From positions 1-5,138 of the forward strand of contig JAPLXF010000013.1 in the NCBI GenBank assembly GCA_026396205.1: DNA of 5,138 bases, given 5' to 3'. The notes beneath the pieces were generated by a model that saw only the letters and a list, made by a program, of their open reading frames with translations, was not told the DNA's origin and searched no databases. Source of the DNA: Candidatus Moraniibacteriota bacterium. Lineage in GTDB: Bacteria > Patescibacteriota > Minisyncoccia > Moranbacterales > UBA2206. Positions 1 to 2,984 of this stretch are shown one piece after another; position 1 is the stretch's first letter, and the number at the start of each line of letters is the position of its first letter. Made by a program: the position numbers and the translations under genes.

Positions 1-1
1 T

Positions 2-250
2 CGGTTCGAACTTGCCATTGCCTTTCTAAAAGACGCCAACCAAGCCGAAAAATACGCTCAACAAGAAAATCCCGAAAGGATTCGGGATTTTCTCAAAAAG
101 ATTGGTTCGAACTTCCGCATTGCCGACCGCACTTTGGTTTTTGATTTCAAAAATGCCTTCAAAATAGCGGAAAAATACCATGCCGAGGCGCTTTGCGCCG
201 AGGCTGTTTCTTACGATTTCACAAAAAGTGAAAATTGGCGGAGAGGGTGA
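2..250 (+). CDS. Large serine recombinase, C-terminal fragment (5' end outside window)
   Basis: The first 82 codons visible are open from the window edge and end at TGA 248-250, so this is the tail of a longer gene. The readable stretch has the character of the region after the coiled coil of large serine (resolvase-type) recombinases: an amphipathic helix with ELAIAFLKDA, then a helix ending LKKIGSN, then a short strand-turn-strand FRIADRTLVFDF. The LGSN/IGSN followed by alternating hydrophobic residues is what I remember from Patescibacterial recombinases; the catalytic Ser domain is not in view. The family cuts and rejoins DNA at att sites to insert or excise mobile elements. The last residues (NWRRG) are encoded by the 3' end of the convergent tRNA-Ser gene, so the stop codon sits in its T-arm; this suggests an element integrated at that tRNA. 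Alternative: an unrelated hypothetical protein. The frame is certain, the family likely. Confidence 0.62.
   Translation, partial: RFELAIAFLKDANQAEKYAQQENPERIRDFLKKIGSNFRIADRTLVFDFKNAFKIAEKYHAEALCAEAVSYDFTKSENWRRG
64..93 (-). terminator. Perfect 13-bp palindrome inside recombinase CDS, possible terminator for tRNA-Ser transcript
   Basis: AGAAAATCCCGAA (64-76) pairs perfectly with TTCGGGATTTTCT (81-93) around a four-base AGGA loop. It has the A-tract, GC core and T-tract layout of a bidirectional Rho-independent terminator, but it lies in the recombinase reading frame, where it encodes QENPERIRDFLK. On the minus strand it lies 142 bases past the tRNA-Ser 3' end and could stop that transcript; on the plus strand it would interrupt the recombinase message. 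The structure is certain; the terminator role is inferred. Confidence 0.4.
182..204. repeat. Short GCCGAGGC direct repeat with internal hairpin
   Basis: GCCGAGGC occurs at 182-189 and again at 197-204, and between them GGCGC-TTT-GCGCC (187-199) can fold as a 5-bp hairpin. It lies in the last third of the recombinase fragment, encoding the alternating AEALCAEA, and begins 54 bases from the tRNA 3' end. It may be only a coding duplication, or part of a recombination site. Confidence 0.35.
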
Positions 251-325
251 GATTCGAACTCACGGAACCCTTTCAGGTTCGACAGTTTTCAAGACTGTTC
301 CCTTAAACCACTCGGGCACCTCTCC
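236..325 (-). tRNA. tRNA-Ser (anticodon UGA)
   Basis: Read on the minus strand, the gene starts GGAGAGG at 325 and closes with CCTCTCC (246-240), discriminator G (239) and an encoded CCA (238-236). The anticodon stem ACAGT/ACTGT holds the loop CTTGAAA, giving anticodon UGA, which reads UCN serine codons. The long variable arm (GAACC/GGTTC) is the class II hallmark of tRNA-Ser, and the T-arm is GTGAG-TTCGAAT-CTCAC. The 3' part overlaps the end of the convergent recombinase CDS, a common arrangement when a tRNA gene serves as attachment site. The nearest promoter lies about 100 bases upstream, before a decayed tRNA copy. Confidence 0.96.
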
Positions 326-357
326 ATATTTTTAAAAACTGATACCCTCTAATTCCT

Positions 358-417
358 GGGTTTCTTTTGAAACCCTTGAAATGTTCATCCGCATTCCAAC
401 TACTCGGGCACCCTTCC
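358..417 (-). pseudogene. Decayed tRNA-Ser-like remnant
   Basis: On the minus strand a tRNA-like 5' end, GGAAGGG then TGCCCGAGT, begins at 417. It matches the start of the neighbouring tRNA-Ser(UGA) for about 18 bases with two differences. Beyond it, AATG/CATT could be a broken anticodon stem with an eight-base loop, and GGGTTTC-AAAA-GAAACCC (375-358) looks like a class II variable arm. No T-arm and no 3' acceptor strand follow, so it cannot mature. A promoter sits directly in front, suggesting this was the first gene of a tandem tRNA-Ser pair. The match over the first 18 bases is clear; the rest is a reading of weak structure. Confidence 0.5.
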
Positions 418-423
418 ATTTTC

Positions 424-451
424 TATATACAAAATACCACAATAGCATCAA
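424..451 (-). promoter_or_regulatory. Promoter for tRNA-Ser(UGA) and its remnant
   Basis: On the minus strand, TTGATG (451-446) and TATATA (429-424) are separated by 16 bases, a reasonable sigma-70-type promoter. Transcription would start close to 417, where the tRNA remnant begins, then run through the remnant into the intact tRNA-Ser at 325. The same TTGATG hexamer occurs upstream of the other tRNA-Ser (1870-1865). Confidence 0.45.
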
Positions 452-455
452 AAAG

Positions 456-517
456 TATAATTGTAAATATGCTAGATATAATAAAATTTGTGCTTTATAA
501 TTATTAAGGAGTATAAT
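456..517 (+). promoter_or_regulatory. Cluster of four TATAAT hexamers, probable promoter region of the 2-TM membrane protein gene
   Basis: Exact TATAAT occurs at 456-461, 477-482, 496-501 and 512-517. None has a good -35 box at 16-18 bases; the best is TTGTGC (488-493), 18 bases before the last one. An AAGGAG at 506-511 overlaps the cluster, so if it is the ribosome-binding site the start of transcription must lie upstream of it, which favours the first or second hexamer. Part of the clustering may simply reflect AT-richness. Confidence 0.35.
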
Positions 518-529
518 AAGTTCAAACTT

Positions 530-1168
530 ATGTATATCGGCTTCGAAGGAAAAAAGAATAAGGAAAAAAATAAAGAAAAGAAGAAAGAGGGCAAAAACAA
601 GGCGGACAAAGCCGATGAATTTTTTGCCAAGTCCAAAGCGGCGGAAGAAAGGGAAGAAGCGATTGAAAGAGAAGTCAGTTTTTCTCAAGAAGAAGAAATA
701 ACGATTGAAAATGCTTTACATCAATGGCAGGCTGTGGAATATGAAGTCTACCGGGCCGACCCCAAATGGTATCTAGTTATGATTCTGTTGCTTTTGGGCA
801 TCGTGGCTTATGCGGTTTATACCAACAGCCCTTTGATGGCGATTACCTTCATTCTAATTGGCGTTCTGGGCTATATTTTTTTCCACCGCGAACCGAAAAC
901 ACTTACTTTTTCCATCACCAAAAAAGGCGTTTGGGCCGGCAAAGAACTGGCGGAATTCGAAAAAATTGATTCCTTTTGGATTTTTTACGAACCGGAAGAT
1001 ATCAAAGTTGTCAGCTTTCGCATGAAGGGCCGGCTGATACCCTATATCCGCATTCCGGTCGGCGGAGAAGAGCCGGTCAAACTGCGCGAAATTTTAATCA
1101 AACATATTCCGGAACGGAAGCAAAAAATGGGTTTTGTGGATAAATTCGAACAAATTTTGGGAATATAA
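530..1168 (+). CDS. Conserved hypothetical two-helix membrane protein with Lys/Glu-rich N-terminus
   Basis: The product is 212 aa from ATG 530. Residues 7-48 are almost all Lys, Glu, Ala and Asn (GKKNKEKNKEKKKEGKNK onward), a likely disordered or coiled-coil segment. After HQWQAVEYEVYRADPKW come two closely spaced membrane helices (about 81-97 and 101-118) with a short TNSP turn, putting both termini on the same side, probably the cytoplasm. Residues 122-180 alternate hydrophobic and polar residues (LTFSITKKGVW, DSFWIFYEP, KVVSFRMKGR, LIPYIRIPV), like a small beta-sheet domain resembling bacterial PH-like folds, and a charged helix ends in VDKFEQILGI. I recall this plan (W-x-A-x-E-[YF]-E, two helices, beta domain, final LxxLL-like helix) as a widespread uncharacterised Patescibacterial family; function is unknown. 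A TTG at 488 would extend it by 14 residues, but that stretch runs over the AAGGAG and two TATAAT boxes. AAGGAG lies 18 bases before ATG 530, too far for a normal site, so the start is not fully settled. Confidence 0.85.
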   Translation: MYIGFEGKKNKEKNKEKKKEGKNKADKADEFFAKSKAAEEREEAIEREVSFSQEEEITIENALHQWQAVEYEVYRADPKWYLVMILLLLGIVAYAVYTNSPLMAITFILIGVLGYIFFHREPKTLTFSITKKGVWAGKELAEFEKIDSFWIFYEPEDIKVVSFRMKGRLIPYIRIPVGGEEPVKLREILIKHIPERKQKMGFVDKFEQILGI

Positions 1169-1191
1169 TAAAAAATAAAAACCGGAGAAAT

Positions 1192-1223
1192 AAAAACCCC
1201 CCGCTAAAGCAGGGGATTTTTTT
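1192..1223. terminator. Bidirectional Rho-independent terminator between convergent genes
   Basis: CCCC (1198-1201), then C-GC, pairs with GC-A-GGGG (1209-1215) around a TAAA loop, with AAAAA on the left and TTTTTTT (1217-1223) on the right. On the plus strand one C:A mismatch interrupts the stem. On the minus strand the same position is a U:G pair, so the structure is better for the zinc-ribbon gene. It starts 24 bases after the membrane-protein stop and ends 13 bases before the zinc-ribbon stop, serving both. Confidence 0.85.
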
Positions 1224-1235
1224 ATTGTAATGTGT

Positions 1236-1457
1236 TTAGTAACGACTGCCGCCGCCAAAGTCCCTTCTCGGTCCGCGGTCTCTCATTCTTTTTTTATTGC
1301 ATTCGTAGCAATAAAGTTTTCCGTAAGTGCCGTCTTCTTTCTGAGTCGGTTCAAAAGGGAGTTTGTCGATGGTCGCGCCGCATTCGGAACAAGTAATGTT
1401 TAACGCTGTAATGTCAAACATTTGCCGTTGCGGGCGTCCGTTGTCTTGATAAGCCAT
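1236..1457 (-). CDS. Small Cys4 zinc-ribbon protein with Arg/Gly-rich tail
   Basis: This 73-residue protein has two CxxC knuckles, C23-SE-C26 and C50-YE-C53, spaced as in a one-zinc ribbon. Between them lies DKLPFEPTQKEDGTYGKLY, where the LPF-x-P stretch is what I associate with small CxxC zinc-ribbon proteins of Patescibacteria and some other bacteria. The C-terminal 20 residues are basic and glycine-rich (KKRMRDRGPRRDFGGGSRY), like RGG-type tails that bind RNA. The protein has no membrane segment and is probably cytoplasmic, binding nucleic acid or ribosomes; the exact role is unknown. ATG 1457 is the only sensible start; AGGTGA (1474-1469) lies 11 bases upstream but is buried in a predicted stem. 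Transcription ends at the shared terminator just downstream. The distant tRNA-Ser(GCU) lies upstream on the same strand and might be co-transcribed. Confidence 0.88.
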   Translation of the reverse strand: MAYQDNGRPQRQMFDITALNITCSECGATIDKLPFEPTQKEDGTYGKLYCYECNKKRMRDRGPRRDFGGGSRY

Positions 1458-1460
1458 TTA

Positions 1461-1517
1461 GAGTATTGTCACCTGCCTTTCTAGTCCCGCTGAGCGGGAT
1501 TTTGGTGACTGTTACTC
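1461..1517 (-). promoter_or_regulatory. Structured 5' leader of the zinc-ribbon gene, sequestering its ribosome-binding site
   Basis: In minus-strand RNA, three nested perfect helices form: GAGUA (1517-1513) with UACUC (1465-1461); GUCACC (1509-1504) with GGUGAC (1473-1468); and UCCCGC (1499-1494) with GCGGGA (1490-1485) around a UCA loop. Internal loops are ACA/AA, and AAAA opposite CUAGAAAGGCA. The basal helix ends three bases before the AUG, and the AGGUGA Shine-Dalgarno-like sequence is mostly inside the middle helix. This suggests translational control by folding, ligand or protein, perhaps by the encoded basic zinc-ribbon protein. The pairing is read directly; the regulation is inferred. 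I do not recognise a known riboswitch class. Confidence 0.6.
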
Positions 1518-1519
1518 GT

Positions 1520-1535
1520 ACTAGCTTATCCTAGT
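1520..1535 (-). other. Accessory hairpin ACTAG/CTAGT upstream of the folded leader
   Basis: ACTAG (1520-1524) and CTAGT (1531-1535) flank a six-base loop, immediately 5' of the zinc-ribbon leader in the transcript. Because CTAG is self-complementary and also occurs unpaired in the leader's large internal loop (1481-1484), the two structures could interact or exchange pairs. A weak promoter that would place its start near 1560 can be drawn (TTGCCG, 17 bases, TATAGG at 1574-1569 on the minus strand), but it is not convincing. Confidence 0.3.
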
Positions 1536-1607
1536 TAAACTTAGATAGACGCTAATTGAAATACATTCACCTATAATAATGTTAACATAAACCGGCAATA
1601 AATGCAA

Positions 1608-1625
1608 GCGGAAAGGGTGGGATTT
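1608..1625 (-). repeat. Second copy of a tRNA-Ser 3' end (att-like direct repeat)
   Basis: GCGGAAAGGGTGGGATTT at 1608-1625 is identical to 1732-1749, which is the acceptor 3' strand and half of the T-arm of tRNA-Ser(GCU). The copies are in the same orientation, 124 bases apart. A duplicated tRNA 3' end is the usual footprint of integration at a tRNA gene, since the incoming element restores the gene and leaves the old end behind. No CCA follows either copy. The identity is certain; the att interpretation is inferred. Confidence 0.6.
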
Positions 1626-1731
1626 CTCTCGCTCCGACTCGAGCCGGGGCGTTGCGCGCTCTCGCGCCCTTCAAACCCCACCGCAAGCCAAATCTTTGGT
1701 TTGCTCCTTTTCCTCGCTCGATAAACTCGCT
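1626..1731. other. GC-rich, hairpin-bearing segment between the tRNA-Ser 3' end repeats
   Basis: These 106 bases between the two repeats contain no credible gene. They are richer in GC than the AT-rich leader beside them and hold two compact hairpins: GCGC-TCTC-GCGC at 1656-1667 (a GAGA tetraloop in minus-strand RNA) and GCAAGCCAAA-TC-TTTGGTTTGC at 1683-1704 (10 pairs with one G:U on the plus strand). A CTCGAG palindrome lies at 1638-1643. It could be the shrunken remains of an integrated element or a tRNA trailer; nothing identifies it further. Confidence 0.4.
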
Positions 1732-1732
1732 G

Positions 1733-1819
1733 CGGAAAGGGTGGGATTTGAACCCACGGAGCCCTTGCGAACTCAACACCTTAGCACGGTGCCGCTTTAG
1801 ACCACTCAGCCACCTTTCC
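1733..1819 (-). tRNA. tRNA-Ser (anticodon GCU)
   Basis: On the minus strand the acceptor GGAAAGG (1819-1813) pairs with CCTTTCC (1740-1734), with discriminator G at 1733. The anticodon stem GCACC/GGTGT closes the loop GTGCTAA, giving anticodon GCU for AGC/AGU serine codons. A long variable arm and the T-arm GTGGG-TTCAAAT-CCCAC confirm a class II serine tRNA. The bases after the discriminator are CAG, so CCA is not encoded and must be added by nucleotidyltransferase, unlike the UGA tRNA in this window. Its 3' end is duplicated 124 bases downstream. Confidence 0.96.
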
Positions 1820-1841
1820 ATGTTGTCAATCTATAAAATAA

Positions 1842-1870
1842 AGTTTAGCAATATTTTACTGAAACATCAA
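1842..1870 (-). promoter_or_regulatory. Candidate promoter for tRNA-Ser(GCU)
   Basis: On the minus strand, TTGATG (1870-1865) and TAAACT (1847-1842) are 17 bases apart. The start would fall some 15-20 bases before the tRNA 5' end, leaving a short leader for RNase P. The -35 hexamer is the same as in front of the other tRNA-Ser. A closer TATAGA (about 1834-1829) is an alternative -10 but lacks a -35. Confidence 0.35.
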
Positions 1871-1876
1871 GACTGT

Positions 1877-1904
1877 TTGAGATTAAATTTTTTACTGCTA
1901 TAAT
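1877..1904 (+). promoter_or_regulatory. Promoter of the methyltransferase gene
   Basis: TTGAGA (1877-1882) and TATAAT (1899-1904) are spaced 16 bases apart, with TGC directly before the -10 forming an extended -10 motif. It is the best promoter match in the window. Transcription would start near 1911, giving a leader of about 22 bases without a recognisable Shine-Dalgarno sequence. It is divergent from the tRNA-Ser(GCU) promoter and overlaps its region. Confidence 0.65.
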
Positions 1905-1932
1905 TAAATTTGTTTGCCAATATTGAAATTTT

Positions 1933-2475
1933 ATGAATTTTCTCAGCAATTTTATTAAATCAGCCAAACATACCGGTGCGGTGGCGCAATCGTCGAAATT
2001 TTTGGCCCGCGAAATGATCAAGCAAGCCGATTTGAACAATATCCAAACGATTGTCGAATTGGGTCCCGGCATGGGCGCCATTACCAAACAGATTATCGAA
2101 CGGATGCCCAGCGGCATCAAACTTTTCACCTGCGAAATCAATGGGGATTTTGTCAGCCATCTCAATAAAAAATTTCCAGAAGCGGAGCATATTCATTCCG
2201 GCATTGATAATTTAAGCCAGTTGCTTTACGAGCGAGGAGTGGAAAAAGCCGATGTGCTGATTTCTGGCATACCTTTCACAAACTTCAAGAAAAAAGAGCG
2301 AGAAAAAATGTTTAAATCCATCCAAGAAGTTATGCATAAAGATTCCCGGCTAGTGCTTTTTACTTATTCTCCCATCCGTTTCGGATCATTTTTTTCCGCG
2401 TTTCAGAAAGTAAATATTTCTTATGTTCCGCTCAATATTCCACCGGCCTATGTCGTAACATTGAGAAAAAAATAA
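1933..2475 (+). CDS. SAM-dependent methyltransferase, PmtA-like (phospholipid N-methyltransferase / rRNA adenine methyltransferase superfamily)
   Basis: The 180-aa product is a complete small Rossmann-fold methyltransferase. Motif I is VELGPGMGAIT (41-51), the SAM-binding glycine loop; the acidic residue after strand 2 is E68 in TCEIN; motif IV is LISGIPF (109-115) where adenine methyltransferases have NPPY or NLPY. The N-terminus (FLSNFIKSAKHTGAVAQSSKFLAREM) and the end (PLNIPPAYVVTLRKK) match what I remember of bacterial PmtA enzymes, which methylate phosphatidylethanolamine toward phosphatidylcholine at the inner membrane face. GIPF instead of NLPY argues against KsgA, the 16S rRNA dimethyltransferase. 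Substrate is inferred; a small-molecule or rRNA target remains possible. ATG 1933 leaves a short leader after a strong promoter. It probably heads a plus-strand run with the following membrane protein, though strong hairpins follow the stop codon. Confidence 0.85.
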   Translation: MNFLSNFIKSAKHTGAVAQSSKFLAREMIKQADLNNIQTIVELGPGMGAITKQIIERMPSGIKLFTCEINGDFVSHLNKKFPEAEHIHSGIDNLSQLLYERGVEKADVLISGIPFTNFKKKEREKMFKSIQEVMHKDSRLVLFTYSPIRFGSFFSAFQKVNISYVPLNIPPAYVVTLRKK

Positions 2476-2516
2476 CCCCGCACCAAAGCAGGGCTTGGTA
2501 CGGGGCAAAGGCCCCG
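2476..2516 (+). terminator. Overlapping alternative hairpins after the methyltransferase gene
   Basis: Directly after the stop codon, CCCCG (2476-2480) and ACCAA (2482-2486) pair with TTGGT (2495-2499) and CGGGG (2501-2505), with one C:A mismatch. The same CGGGG, plus C2506, can instead pair with GCCCCG (2511-2516) around an AAAG loop. A third option, CCC-C-GC with GC-A-GGG (2476-2493), resembles the terminator at 1192-1223. No T-tract follows on the plus strand, so termination forward is doubtful. On the minus strand the large stem has a U:G pair at the mismatch and is followed by TTATTTTTTT, but no minus-strand gene is upstream. Confidence 0.5.
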
Positions 2517-2565
2517 CACAAAAGTTGGAATTAGTTAGAGATAAAGGTTAAGAGCACTAATCTCG

Positions 2566-2868
2566 GTGATATTTTTCGTTGATCCGGAAACGGCTGGCAT
2601 AGCGGGAAGGGCGCTGTTTTATTTGGTTCTCTTTATTTTTTTAAGCGCATTTTTTGACCTAGTTTTTTTAAGATTAAGAAGAAAAATGACCACCAAAGAT
2701 ACGGCTATTTCCAATGTCAGTTTAAGCTTGCGGCAAGGAATACTTTTGGCGCTGCTGGCGGTCGGACTATTGGCACTGCAAAGTTTTAGGATGCTGGTCT
2801 GGTGGGACGGATTATTTTTACTGGCGGGGATATTTTTAATAGAACTGTATTTTTTATCCCGTAACTAA
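2566..2868 (+). CDS. Small conserved three-helix membrane protein
   Basis: The product is 100 aa from GTG 2566, the only usual start codon after the in-frame stop at 2542-2544. After VDPETAGIAGRA come a membrane helix at about 13-35, an Arg-rich loop (RLRRK, 36-40), a second helix at 56-74 and a third at 81-97. By the positive-inside rule the Arg-rich loop is cytoplasmic, so the N-terminus would be outside. The sequence SLRQGILL-x-ALLAVG, then QSFRMLVWWDGLFLLAGIFLIELYFL, is one I recall as a recurrent Patescibacterial family with no assigned function. It has no signal peptide cleavage site or catalytic motif. No Shine-Dalgarno lies at normal distance; AAAGG (2543-2547) is 18 bases away. It follows the methyltransferase by 90 bases and gyrB begins 116 bases after it. 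Function unknown. Confidence 0.8.
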   Translation: MIFFVDPETAGIAGRALFYLVLFIFLSAFFDLVFLRLRRKMTTKDTAISNVSLSLRQGILLALLAVGLLALQSFRMLVWWDGLFLLAGIFLIELYFLSRN

Positions 2869-2889
2869 TTTTTTATAAAAAAATAATCA

Positions 2890-2970
2890 AATTTCTAATC
2901 AAAACTCAATGTCTAATGGCAAAAATTTGGGCATTGGATATTTTATTAGAAATTAGATATTAGAAATTAG
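2890..2970. repeat. AT-rich intergenic inverted and direct repeat upstream of gyrB
   Basis: AATTTCTAAT (2890-2899) is the perfect complement of ATTAGAAATT at 2945-2954 and again at 2959-2968; the latter two sit in a 12-base direct repeat ATTAGAAATTAG of period 14. An inner pair CAATG (2907-2911) / CATTG (2932-2936) could extend the fold. It fills most of the gap between the small membrane protein and gyrB. It looks like the TCTAATT-type interspersed AT-rich repeats I associate with some Patescibacterial genomes. No clear promoter or Shine-Dalgarno for gyrB is visible here. Confidence 0.7.
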
Positions 2971-2984
2971 TAATTTTAAGACTT

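Noticed and set aside
332..688. Minus-strand reading frame of 118 codons, hydrophobic
   Set aside because: It runs opposite the Lys/Glu-rich codons of the membrane protein and through the promoters and the tRNA remnant; its hydrophobicity is the complement of AAA/GAA codons.
766..969. Plus-strand 67-codon frame
   Set aside because: It lies wholly within the membrane-protein gene in another frame and has no family features.
1572..1577. Plus-strand TATAAT
   Set aside because: It has no -35 box at proper distance and no plus-strand gene until 1933, which has its own better promoter.
1582..1821. Minus-strand reading frame of 79 codons
   Set aside because: It is the tRNA-Ser(GCU) itself plus its trailer read as protein (MERWLSGLKRHRAKVL...), not a gene.
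1652..1903. Plus-strand reading frame of 83 codons
   Set aside because: Its centre (WDLNPRSPCELNTLARCRF) is the antisense of tRNA-Ser(GCU), a frequent false prediction; the rest is spacer.
1845..2196. Minus-strand frames opposite the methyltransferase
   Set aside because: The plus strand has a complete methyltransferase with motifs and a promoter; these are shadows.
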